Source of the DNA: CBDIDH01 sp965277595
GTDB lineage: Bacteria > Planctomycetota > Planctomycetia > Isosphaerales > Isosphaeraceae
Assembly: GCA_965277595.1 (NCBI GenBank)
Contig: CBDIDH010000002.1
Coordinates: 2,976,001-3,040,000 of the forward strand
Direction: 5' to 3'
DNA: 64,000 nucleotides
The notes below the pieces were generated by a model. The model ran no database searches, was not told the origin of the DNA, and saw only the letters and a program-made list of their open reading frames with translations. Within the stretch, counting starts at the first letter, position 1, and the number at the start of each line of letters is the position of its first letter. The translations under genes and the position numbers were made by a program. Shown piece by piece: positions 1-8,245 of this stretch.

Positions 1-1
1 G

Positions 2-3000
2 GTGCTCAAGGTCAGCCTCGGCGGCAAGTCGATCGAGGTGCCGGTCAATGTCTCGGGTCAGAAGGTGGAGACGAAAGTCGATTTCGTTCACGACGTCAAC
101 CCGATCCTCTCAAAGCTCGGTTGCAACGCGGGGACCTGTCACGGGGCCTTGCAGGGAAAGAACGGGTTCAAACTGAGCCTGCGCGGGTATGACCCGATTT
201 ATGACGTCCGCGCTCTGACCGACGACCACGGTTCCCGGCGCGTTAACCTGGCCTCGCCCGATGACAGCCTGATGCTCTTGAAGCCGACAGGTGCCGTGCC
301 GCACGTCGGCGGGCAGGTGATGAGGCCGGGCGAGCCCTATTACGCGGTCCTCCGGCGCTGGATCAGCGACGGCGCGAAGCTGGCCCCGACCTCGCCAAAA
401 GTGACCAAGATCGACGTCTTCCCGATCGATCCCGTCGTGCAGAAGATCGGTTCGCGGCAACAACTTCGGGTGCTGGCGACCTATGCGACCGGCGAGGTCC
501 GCGACGTGACCCGCGAGGCCTTTCTCGATAGCGGCAATACCGAGGTCGCCACGGCGAACCGGTCGGGCCTCTTGACCTCGGTCCGACGCGGCGAGGCGCC
601 GATCCTGGTCCGCTATGAAGGGGCCTACGCGGCGACGACGCTGACCGTGATGGGCGATCGATCGGGGTTCGTCTGGGAACAGCCCCCCGCCTATAACAAG
701 GTCGACGAACTCACGGCCGCGAAGTGGCGTCGGATGAAGATCCGACCGTCGGAGGTTTGCAATGATGAGGAATATCTCCGCCGGGTTTACCTCGACCTCA
801 CCGGCCTGCCGCCGACGGCCGACGACGTTCGCGCCTTCAACGCCGATACCTCGAAAGACTCACGCGCCAAGCGCGAGGCGATCGTCGACAAGCTGATCGG
901 CAGTCCCGAGTTTGTTGACTTCTGGACGAACAAGTGGGCCGACCTGCTTCAGGTGAACCGCAAGTTTCTCGAAGTCGATGGCGCCGCGGCGTTTCGGAAC
1001 TGGATCAAGACGCAGGTCGCGGGAAATGTTCCTTATGACCAGTTCGTCCGTTCGGTGATGACGGCGAGCGGTTCGAACAAGGAGAACCCGGCGGCGTCGT
1101 ACTTCAAGATTCTCCGCGACGCTCCGGCGACGATGGAGAACACGACGCAACTCTTCCTCGCCGTTCGATTTAACTGCAACAAGTGTCACGATCACCCGTT
1201 CGAGCGGTGGACCCAGGACCAGTATTATCAGACCTCCGCCTTCTTCGCTCAGGTTGGTTTGAAGGCCGACCCGGCCTCGGGGGGTCGACAGATTGGGGCC
1301 ACGGCCGTCGAGGCGGGCAAGCCGGTCTTCGAGGTCGTCTACGACAAGCCCGACGGCGAGATCAAGCACGAGCGGACGGGCCAGATGGCCGCGCCCAAGT
1401 TCCCCTTCCCGGCAACCTTCAAGGTGGCCGAGAAAGCCACCCGCCGCGAACAGATCGCCGCCTGGTTGACCTCGGCTGATAACCCTTATTTCGCCCGAAG
1501 TTACGTCAATCGAATCTGGGGTTATCTGCTCGGCGCGGGGATCATCGAGCCGATTGACGACATCCGCGCGGGGAACCCGGCGACGAACCCGGAATTGCTG
1601 GATTATCTGACGACCGAGTTCGTCAAGTCGGGTTTCAACGCCCGGCACATCATGCGGCTGATCGCGACCTCGCGGACGTATCAGCTTTCCGTCGCGACGA
1701 ACCAATGGAACCAGGACGACCGGGTCAATTACGCCCACGCCCTGGCTCGACGCCTGCCGGCCGAGGTCTTGCTCGATAGCGTCTATCGGGTCACCGGGTC
1801 GTCGTCGAAGTTCCCCGGCGTCGCACCTGGTACGCGAGCGGCGGCCTTGCCCGATTCAGGTGTGGAACTGCCGAGCGGCTTTTTGACGACCTTTGGCCGC
1901 CCCGTGCGCGAAAGTGCCTGCGAGTGCGAACGGTCGAGCGGAATGCAACTTGGTCCGGTCATGGCTCTTGTGTCGGGTCCAACGCTCGGCGACGCGATCG
2001 CCGATCCGGGCAATGACATCACCAAGCTCGTCGCCCGCGAAGGGGACGACGCGAAGCTGATCGATGAGTTGTTTGTTCGCATCCTCAACCGGCACGCGAC
2101 CCCGGCGGAGATCGCCTCCTGCCGCAACGACGTCCAGGCGATCGACACCGATCACCGCGCCCTTGCCGAGGAACTCGGCCGGGCCGAGGCCGATTTCGCG
2201 ATGAAGCGGCCGAAGCTTGAACGCGACCGCGAGGCGGCGATCGTCGCGGCCCAAGGTGCCTTTGACGCTTACGAAAAGGACGCGGCGCCGAAGCGTGCCG
2301 AGGCCGAGAAACAGCGTGCCGCGGCGACCGCCAAGCTTGAGGCGGAACTAAAAGCCGAGGAGCCCAAGTTCCTCGAACGGTACGCGAACTGGGAAAAAGC
2401 GCAGGCGACGGCCGTCCGCTGGCTTCCGCTGGTTCCCAAGACGTTGACCGCGACGAATGGCGCGACCTTGACGGCCGAGCCTGATGGGTCGATCGTCGTC
2501 GGCGGGACGAACATACAGTCAACCTTCACGCTGGTCGCCGAGACCGATCTTACGAACCTCACGGGACTTCGGCTCGAAATGATTCCCGACGCGAGGAACC
2601 CGGCGAAGGGAGTCGGCCGGGCGCCGGACGGGAATTTCGTCCTGAACGAGATCAATGTTTCGGCCGCGCCGAAGGGCGATCCGAAGCAGTTGAAGACGGT
2701 GAACCTGGAAACCGCGCTCGCGGACTTCAGTCAGGCGAGTTTTGATGTCAAGAACCTGATTGACGGCAAGACGAACCCCGGCAAAGGTTGGGCGGTCTCG
2801 CCCTTCACGAGTCAGACGCACTGGGCGACTTTTGAAACGAAGGAGGCCGTCGGCGGCGCGGGGGGATCGGTGCTGACGGTCACGATGCATCACAAGTTCA
2901 ATTCGCCGGGCTATCTGGCGGGGCGGTTCCGAATCTCGGTGACGACCCTGCCGAAGCCGGTCGGCCTGAGCCTGCCCGAGGACTTCCGCGCAATTCTCAA

Positions 3001-3316
3001 CATCACTCCCGAGTTGCGTTCCCCGGCGCAGCGTGAGACGATCCTGGCGCACTTCCGCGCCGTCGACCCCGAATGGCGGAAGCGGACCGATGCGATCAAC
3101 GTCAGCCGGGTTCCGCCCCCGGCCGATCCGATGGTGCAGATGCTCCGCGACCGGATCACCGAGGCGAACAAACCTGTTGTTGTCGACCCGCAGCTTGCCC
3201 AGCTTCGCAAGGACGTCGAGATGAGTGTTCGCCAGGCGTCCCTCCGTCGTCTCACCGCAGCGCAGGATGTGGCCTGGGCGCTGATTAATAGCCCGGCCTT
3301 CCTCTTTAATCATTGA
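2..3316 (+). CDS. DUF1549/DUF1553 planctomycete cytochrome-like protein, 5' partial
   Basis: Large secreted planctomycete protein of the PSCyt1/PSCyt2-DUF1549-DUF1553 type; its biochemical role is not established, although the cytochrome-like motifs suggest redox or surface function. The visible N-terminus has the CNAGTCHG motif (about residue 40) of planctomycete cytochrome-like domains. A BIG2-like beta domain follows (about 133-215). The DUF1549 region starts near residue 230 with the typical YLDLTGLPPT, and a CxxCH haem-type motif, CNKCH, sits near residue 391. DUF1553 begins near 490. A charged, probably coiled-coil stretch (about 720-800) and a beta-rich segment (about 815-980) interrupt the usual C-terminal half. 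No signal peptide is seen and the frame is open at base 2, so the true start probably lies upstream of the window. It is followed by a DUF1501 gene, the standard pairing in this phylum. Family call firm, function not. Confidence 0.9.
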   Translation: MLKVSLGGKSIEVPVNVSGQKVETKVDFVHDVNPILSKLGCNAGTCHGALQGKNGFKLSLRGYDPIYDVRALTDDHGSRRVNLASPDDSLMLLKPTGAVPHVGGQVMRPGEPYYAVLRRWISDGAKLAPTSPKVTKIDVFPIDPVVQKIGSRQQLRVLATYATGEVRDVTREAFLDSGNTEVATANRSGLLTSVRRGEAPILVRYEGAYAATTLTVMGDRSGFVWEQPPAYNKVDELTAAKWRRMKIRPSEVCNDEEYLRRVYLDLTGLPPTADDVRAFNADTSKDSRAKREAIVDKLIGSPEFVDFWTNKWADLLQVNRKFLEVDGAAAFRNWIKTQVAGNVPYDQFVRSVMTASGSNKENPAASYFKILRDAPATMENTTQLFLAVRFNCNKCHDHPFERWTQDQYYQTSAFFAQVGLKADPASGGRQIGATAVEAGKPVFEVVYDKPDGEIKHERTGQMAAPKFPFPATFKVAEKATRREQIAAWLTSADNPYFARSYVNRIWGYLLGAGIIEPIDDIRAGNPATNPELLDYLTTEFVKSGFNARHIMRLIATSRTYQLSVATNQWNQDDRVNYAHALARRLPAEVLLDSVYRVTGSSSKFPGVAPGTRAAALPDSGVELPSGFLTTFGRPVRESACECERSSGMQLGPVMALVSGPTLGDAIADPGNDITKLVAREGDDAKLIDELFVRILNRHATPAEIASCRNDVQAIDTDHRALAEELGRAEADFAMKRPKLERDREAAIVAAQGAFDAYEKDAAPKRAEAEKQRAAATAKLEAELKAEEPKFLERYANWEKAQATAVRWLPLVPKTLTATNGATLTAEPDGSIVVGGTNIQSTFTLVAETDLTNLTGLRLEMIPDARNPAKGVGRAPDGNFVLNEINVSAAPKGDPKQLKTVNLETALADFSQASFDVKNLIDGKTNPGKGWAVSPFTSQTHWATFETKEAVGGAGGSVLTVTMHHKFNSPGYLAGRFRISVTTLPKPVGLSLPEDFRAILNITPELRSPAQRETILAHFRAVDPEWRKRTDAINVSRVPPPADPMVQMLRDRITEANKPVVVDPQLAQLRKDVEMSVRQASLRRLTAAQDVAWALINSPAFLFNH

Positions 3317-3320
3317 ACGA

Positions 3321-3400
3321 ATGGTTGATGACCGATGGCCGATTTCTGTCCCGACGTCCTCTGACCTGGTTCGGGTTTTCAGGGGTCATCGGTCCTTATC
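3321..3400. repeat. Intergenic heptamer inverted repeat, copy 1
   Basis: The left arm (about 3327-3343) contains GATGACCGATGGCCGAT and the right arm (3384-3395) is GGTCATCGGTCC, nearly its reverse complement. It lies between two co-directional genes, directly after the DUF1553 stop codon. Four similar elements occur elsewhere in the window (8.1, 10.1, 42.5 and 54.5 kb). This copy is the most diverged. Confidence 0.6.
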
Positions 3401-3464
3401 CGAGTCAGTCAACCCCGGCGGTCCGGGGACAACCTTCACAAGAATCAGGGAAGGGAGAAGCGCG

Positions 3465-4946
3465 ATGCTGATCGTCCCCGGACAGTCGGGAAAAGCCCTT
3501 TGCGACCCCCATCTTGGCTACACCCGGCGCGACCTTTTGCGGGTCGGCGGGTCGGGCCTGATGGGAATCAGCCTCGGGTCACTACTGCACCTTCAGGCCG
3601 CGACGGCCGCCGCGCCGGAATCGGCCGCCCTGACGCGAAGGCCCGGCTGGGGTCGCGCCAAGAGCATCATCATGGTGTACTTCCAGGGGGGTCCGAGCCA
3701 CATCGACCTCTGGGACCCGAAGGAAGGCGTTCCCGATAACGTCCGCAGCGTCTTCAAGACGATCGATTCCAAGGTGCCCGGCACGAAGGTCACCGAGGTC
3801 ATTCCCAAGCTCGCGGCGATCACGGATAAATTTACGTTTATCCGATCGATGAGCTATACGCCCAATGGCCTCTTTAACCACACGGCCGCGATCTATCAGA
3901 TGATGACCGGCTACACGACCGACAAGGTCAGCCCGTCGGGTCAGCTTGAGCCACCGAGCCCGAAAGACTTCCCCAACTTCGGGTCGAACATCATCCGGCT
4001 CAAGCCGCCGACGCAGCCGATGCTGCCGTTCGTGCAACTCCCCCGGCCGCTTCAGGAATCGAACGTCGTCGGCAAAGGGGGGACGGCCGGTTTCCTCGGC
4101 AAGGCGTATGACCCGTATCAGCTCTTCCCCGAAGGGGACGACCTCGACAACTCGAAGATGGACCGGATCAACGTCGACGACCTCCAGCTTCGCCCCGAGG
4201 TCTTCGCCGCGCGACTCGAACGCCGGGCCAAGCTCCGCGACGCGATCAACGCCGGAATGCCGGTCATTGACAAGGCCGTTTCCGAGTACAACCTCAACGA
4301 GTATTATCAACGAGCGCTCAGCCTGGTCGTCTCGGGCCGGGCGCGCGATGCCTTCAATCTCTCGCGCGAAACCCCCGAAACGCGCGACCTTTACGGCCGT
4401 ACGACCTTTGGCCAGAGCTGTTTGCTGGCCCGAAGGCTGGTTGAGGCCGGAACGCGGGTTGTCGAGGTGATCTGGCCGAAGGTCGCCAACTCGGATAATC
4501 ATTCGTGGGACCATCACGTTGGCCTGACCGACCGGATGCGGAACCAGTCGGGACCGATGCTTGACGCGGGTCTCTCGGGGTTGTTGACCGACCTTGATCG
4601 TCGGGGGATGCTCGACGAGACGCTTGTCGTCGCCGTCGGTGAGTTTGGCCGGAGCCCGCAAAAGGGGGTCAGCACGTCGGGAAACGGCAACAGCGCCGAT
4701 GGCCGCGATCACTGGCCGTATTGCTACACGGCGGTCCTCGCCGGCGCGGGAATTGGACGGGGCCAGGTTTACGGCAAGTCGGACAAAACAGGTTCGGCCC
4801 CCGTGGAAACGCCGGTCCATCCCGGTGAGTTGCTGGCGACGATCTATCACGCCTTCGGGATTGACCCGGCGACGATCGTTTATAACCACCTGAACCAGCC
4901 TCGCGAACTCGTGAAGGCCGAGGCGGTCACGCGCCTCTTCGCCTGA
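3465..4946 (+). CDS. DUF1501 domain protein with twin-arginine-type leader
   Basis: DUF1501 protein of 493 residues, a family related to the alkaline phosphatase/sulfatase fold and nearly always encoded next to DUF1549/DUF1553 proteins in planctomycetes; the substrate is unknown. The ATG at 3465 was chosen because AGGGAGAAG precedes it and because the leader begins close by. The leader has YTRRDLLRVGG at residues 20-30, a Tat-like motif (RRDLL), then a hydrophobic Gly/Leu-rich stretch, so export is likely. Typical family motifs are MVYFQGGPSHIDLWDPK (about residues 70-86), NHSWDHH (about 345) and the GEFGRSP and GRDHWP blocks in the C-terminal third. An in-frame start at 3321 would add 48 residues that look unrelated and would overlap the inverted repeat, so it was rejected. 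Confidence 0.92.
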   Translation: MLIVPGQSGKALCDPHLGYTRRDLLRVGGSGLMGISLGSLLHLQAATAAAPESAALTRRPGWGRAKSIIMVYFQGGPSHIDLWDPKEGVPDNVRSVFKTIDSKVPGTKVTEVIPKLAAITDKFTFIRSMSYTPNGLFNHTAAIYQMMTGYTTDKVSPSGQLEPPSPKDFPNFGSNIIRLKPPTQPMLPFVQLPRPLQESNVVGKGGTAGFLGKAYDPYQLFPEGDDLDNSKMDRINVDDLQLRPEVFAARLERRAKLRDAINAGMPVIDKAVSEYNLNEYYQRALSLVVSGRARDAFNLSRETPETRDLYGRTTFGQSCLLARRLVEAGTRVVEVIWPKVANSDNHSWDHHVGLTDRMRNQSGPMLDAGLSGLLTDLDRRGMLDETLVVAVGEFGRSPQKGVSTSGNGNSADGRDHWPYCYTAVLAGAGIGRGQVYGKSDKTGSAPVETPVHPGELLATIYHAFGIDPATIVYNHLNQPRELVKAEAVTRLFA

Positions 4947-5119
4947 GCCCTCGCGACGGTTATAGTAACCCAACGGCCTCGATCGAACCGGCCCGGTCGA
5001 TGTTCCTGATCTTAGGGGCATCGGCTGGGCCTTCGTGTCCGCGCCGATCCGCCCCGCCCGCCCAGGGGACGCAATGCGGCCAGCGTCCCCAGAGTTTGCC
5101 CCAGGGAGTCTTCGCAACG

Positions 5120-7723
5120 ATGTCTCGAACCCGCCTCGACCGCCTTTTCGTTCTCGCCTTGAGCGTCTCGATCGTCTTGCCCACGATCGCCCGCGCGGCC
5201 GATACAAAGCCGACCGCGAAAGCGAAAGCGAAGGCCAGGACCGCCGCCGCGTCAAAGCCAGCGCCGAAGAATTCGCCGGTGGAATCGTTCAAGGTGGCCT
5301 CGGGGTTCAAGGTCGAACTCGTTCACGACGTCAACCGAGACGGCGAAGGATCGTGGGTCAGCATGACCGTCGACCCGAAGAATCGCCTGATCGTTTCCGA
5401 CCAGTACGGCAAGCTCTTTCGGGTCACCCCGTCGCCCCTCGGCGGCGATCCCTCGGCAACGAAGGTGGAGCCGATTCCGGTCGATATCGGCGAGGCTCAG
5501 GGTTTGCTCTGGGCCTTTGACAGCCTTTACGTCGTCGTCAACCGAGGCGCGAAGTATCCGAGCGGTCTTTATCGGGTCCGCGACACGAACGGCGACGATA
5601 CGCTTGACAAGGTTGAGCTTCTCCAAGCCATCAACGGCGGCGGCGAACACGGCCCGCACGCGGTCGTGCCGAGCCCCGACGGAAAGTCGCTGTACGTCGT
5701 CGCCGGCAACGCCACGCGCCTGCCGCAACTGGCCTCGTCGCTCGTTCCGAAAGACTGGGGCGAAGACAACCTCTTGCCGCGCATGGTCGACGGCAGCGGG
5801 TTCATGACCGACGAAAAAGCCCCAGGGGGCTGGGTCTGCAAGGTCGACCCCGACGGCAAGTCGTGGGAACTCGTCTCGATGGGTTTTCGGAACGCCTATG
5901 ACCTCGCCTTCAATCGCGTCGGTGATCTGTTCACGTATGACTCCGACATGGAATGGGACTTCAGCACCCCCTGGTATCGGCCAACGCGCGTCTGTCAGGT
6001 TGTCAGTGGCGCCGATTTTGGCTATCGGAACGGCTCGGGCAAGTGGCCGACGTATTATCTCGATAGCCTGCCGCCTGTTGTCGACATCGGTCCAGGCTCG
6101 CCGACGGGCGTGACCTTTGGCTATAACGCGAAGTTCCCGGCGCGTTATCAAAACGCGCTTTACCTCTGCGACTGGAGCTATGGCAAGCTCTATGCCCTTC
6201 ATCTCCGGCCGAACGGATCAACCTACAAGGCGGACGTCGAGGAGTTTCTGGCGGGGACGCCCCTGCCGCTGACCGACCTTGTCGTGAACCCGGCCGACGG
6301 TGCCCTGTATTTCGCCATCGGAGGCCGGAAGACGACGTCGGGCCTGTACCGGATCGTTTACAACGGGGCTGATCCGACCAATGCGCCCGCCGACTCGACC
6401 GTCAAGTTCTCGCCGTCCACCGACCTCCGCCGCAAGCTCGAAGCCTTTCACGGCCACGCCGATCCCGACGCGGTGACGATCGCCTGGCCGCATCTCGACA
6501 ACGACGACCGCTTTATCCGCTACGCGGCGCGCGTCGCCCTGGAATTTCAGGACCTGAAGACCTGGCGCGACAAGGCGCTCGCGGAAACAACTCCCGGCCG
6601 GGCGATTCCGGCCTTGCTGGCCCTGACGCGCGTGAGTGCGCAGGACCCGGCGCATCGATCGAACGATCAAGATCCCGATCCCGCGCTCAAGGGGCGGATT
6701 CTCGATGCGCTCGGAAAAATCGACGCCAATGCACTTCCTTACGCGAGCAAGCTGGATTTGCTCCGCGTGCATGAGGTCGTCTTCGTCCGCTTCGGCAGGC
6801 CCGATTCCGAGTCGGCCGCGAAGATCATCGCCCGGTTTGATTCCTGGTATCCCGCGCCAAGCCGCGACCTGAACGTGCAGTTGAGCCAGGTTCTCTCCTA
6901 TCTCAACGACCCCGCCGCCGCCGCGAAGACGGTCACACTTCTCGATTCGGCACCGACGCAGGAAGAACAGATCGAGTACGCCGAGGCGCTCCGGGTCATC
7001 AAGAACGGCTGGACGCCCGACCTGCGCAAACAATATTTCACCTGGTTCCTCAAGGCCGCGGGTTATCACGGCGGCAACAGCTTTCGCGGGTTCATGCGGA
7101 ACATCAAGAACGATGCAATCGCCGCGCTCAGCGCCTCGGAAAAGGCCGATCTGAAGCCGATCCTCGACGCCACGCCCAGCACGACCGGACCGACCTCGAC
7201 CGTCGCGGCGCGACCGCGCGTCAAGGACTGGACGCTTGAAGAACTCGTGCCAATGGTCGATTCCGGGCTCAAGCAGCGCGATTACGATCGAGGTCGCGCG
7301 CTCTTCGCCGCGACGGCCTGTTTCTCGTGCCATCGGTTCAATAATGAAGGCGGAGGCGCCGGGCCAGACCTGACCGGCCTGGCCGGTCGGTTCACGACTC
7401 GCGACTTGCTGGAGTCGATCGTCAAGCCGAGCAAGGTGATCAGCGATCAATACGCCGCGTACGTCTTCTCGACGTCCGACGGTCGGGTGGTTACCGGGCG
7501 GATCATGAATCTGAACCAGGATACGATGACCGTCAACACGAACATGCTTGATCCCTCGGCGCAGGTCAGTCTTGACCGCAAGACCATCGACGGCCAGAAA
7601 GCTTCGCCGGTCTCAATGATGCCCGAAGGTTTGCTCAACTCGTTGAACCGCGAAGAGGTGCTTGACCTGGTCGCGTACCTCCTCTCGCGCGGTGATCGCA
7701 ATAACCCGATGTTCACGAAGTAA
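5120..7723 (+). CDS. PVC-type haem-binding domain / membrane-bound dehydrogenase-like protein
   Basis: Secreted protein of 867 residues with the planctomycete/verrucomicrobial arrangement of a beta-propeller dehydrogenase-like domain, a helical repeat linker and a C-terminal cytochrome c-like domain. The ATG at 5120 gives a signal peptide ending near ARA-AD, followed by a Lys/Ala-rich linker. The propeller (about 55-430) has sugar-dehydrogenase-like blocks such as DLAFNRVGDLFTYDSDMEWD and GYRNGSGKWPTYY. A HEAT-like helical region follows. The C-terminal domain has one CxxCH, ATACFSCHRF, near residue 730, and ends with LDLVAYLLSRGD, typical of the putative haem-binding domain known as TIGR02603. 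It probably acts in the periplasm in electron transfer or sugar oxidation. Substrate is not predictable. A start at 5000 would add an implausible Pro/Cys-rich leader. Confidence 0.9.
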   Translation: MSRTRLDRLFVLALSVSIVLPTIARAADTKPTAKAKAKARTAAASKPAPKNSPVESFKVASGFKVELVHDVNRDGEGSWVSMTVDPKNRLIVSDQYGKLFRVTPSPLGGDPSATKVEPIPVDIGEAQGLLWAFDSLYVVVNRGAKYPSGLYRVRDTNGDDTLDKVELLQAINGGGEHGPHAVVPSPDGKSLYVVAGNATRLPQLASSLVPKDWGEDNLLPRMVDGSGFMTDEKAPGGWVCKVDPDGKSWELVSMGFRNAYDLAFNRVGDLFTYDSDMEWDFSTPWYRPTRVCQVVSGADFGYRNGSGKWPTYYLDSLPPVVDIGPGSPTGVTFGYNAKFPARYQNALYLCDWSYGKLYALHLRPNGSTYKADVEEFLAGTPLPLTDLVVNPADGALYFAIGGRKTTSGLYRIVYNGADPTNAPADSTVKFSPSTDLRRKLEAFHGHADPDAVTIAWPHLDNDDRFIRYAARVALEFQDLKTWRDKALAETTPGRAIPALLALTRVSAQDPAHRSNDQDPDPALKGRILDALGKIDANALPYASKLDLLRVHEVVFVRFGRPDSESAAKIIARFDSWYPAPSRDLNVQLSQVLSYLNDPAAAAKTVTLLDSAPTQEEQIEYAEALRVIKNGWTPDLRKQYFTWFLKAAGYHGGNSFRGFMRNIKNDAIAALSASEKADLKPILDATPSTTGPTSTVAARPRVKDWTLEELVPMVDSGLKQRDYDRGRALFAATACFSCHRFNNEGGGAGPDLTGLAGRFTTRDLLESIVKPSKVISDQYAAYVFSTSDGRVVTGRIMNLNQDTMTVNTNMLDPSAQVSLDRKTIDGQKASPVSMMPEGLLNSLNREEVLDLVAYLLSRGDRNNPMFTK

Positions 7724-7839
7724 GACAGGGCCGACGTATTGATCAAACTCCACGGTTCCAGGCCGTCGCGGCGCAACGCTTGCATCACAGGACCGGCGTT
7801 GACCGAACGACCTGGAACCGAACCGAGGATCGAATCGTC

Positions 7840-8124
7840 ATGTCATTTTATGGACGCGCCTTGCGGATTGTTGTCCCAGCGCTGGCACTTGGGATGCTCG
7901 TCGGGTGCAACGACCAGACCAACAAGGGGGCCGGTACGGGAAGCACTGGCGCCGGGGCCGCGGCGGACGCGGCGGATGTTGCCTCGCCGACCGGCGGAGC
8001 CACGGGGACGCAAGGGACGGGATCGACCGTCGGCGCCGGCGCTGGAACAACCAACGCCACTCAGGCCAATCCCGGCTCAACCGACGCGGCGGGGACGCGA
8101 AACCCCGGCGATATGTCGCATTGA
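7840..8124 (+). CDS. Small Gly/Ala/Thr-rich lipoprotein
   Basis: Predicted lipoprotein of 94 residues. The ATG at 7840 gives a short positive N-terminus, a hydrophobic core and the lipobox LGMLVGC at residues 18-24. The mature part is low-complexity sequence rich in Gly, Ala, Thr and Ser with almost no hydrophobic residues, so it is probably an unstructured tether on the membrane. No domain is recognisable. It stands alone between the cytochrome-like gene and the convergent kinase. The reading frame has the strong GC bias expected of coding DNA here. An in-frame ATG at 7780 would place 20 polar residues before the signal sequence and is unlikely. Confidence 0.7.
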   Translation: MSFYGRALRIVVPALALGMLVGCNDQTNKGAGTGSTGAGAAADAADVASPTGGATGTQGTGSTVGAGAGTTNATQANPGSTDAAGTRNPGDMSH

Positions 8125-8130
8125 TGTGGA

Positions 8131-8220
8131 GAATGGCCAAGGACCAATGACCAATGACCAATGGATAATTATCAAAGACCTTTGAGAACGTACATTTGGT
8201 CATCGGTCATTAATGCTCAT
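8131..8220. repeat. Intergenic heptamer inverted repeat, copy 2
   Basis: The left arm (8132-8164) is three near-perfect tandem GACCAAT heptamers. The right arm (about 8196-8212) reads TTTGGTCATCGGTCATTA, the complement with one or two changes. The loop is AT-rich. It lies between the convergent ends of the lipoprotein and kinase genes. It could fold into a hairpin in either transcript, but family members elsewhere sit in promoter regions, so a terminator role is not general. Confidence 0.75.
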
Positions 8221-8245
8221 TTCCATCGTATTTTTGAATGATCGA

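Noticed and set aside
3582..5255. A 557-codon minus-strand frame across DUF1501 and the next gene start
   Set aside because: It spans two well-supported plus-strand genes and encodes an Arg-rich product with no motifs.
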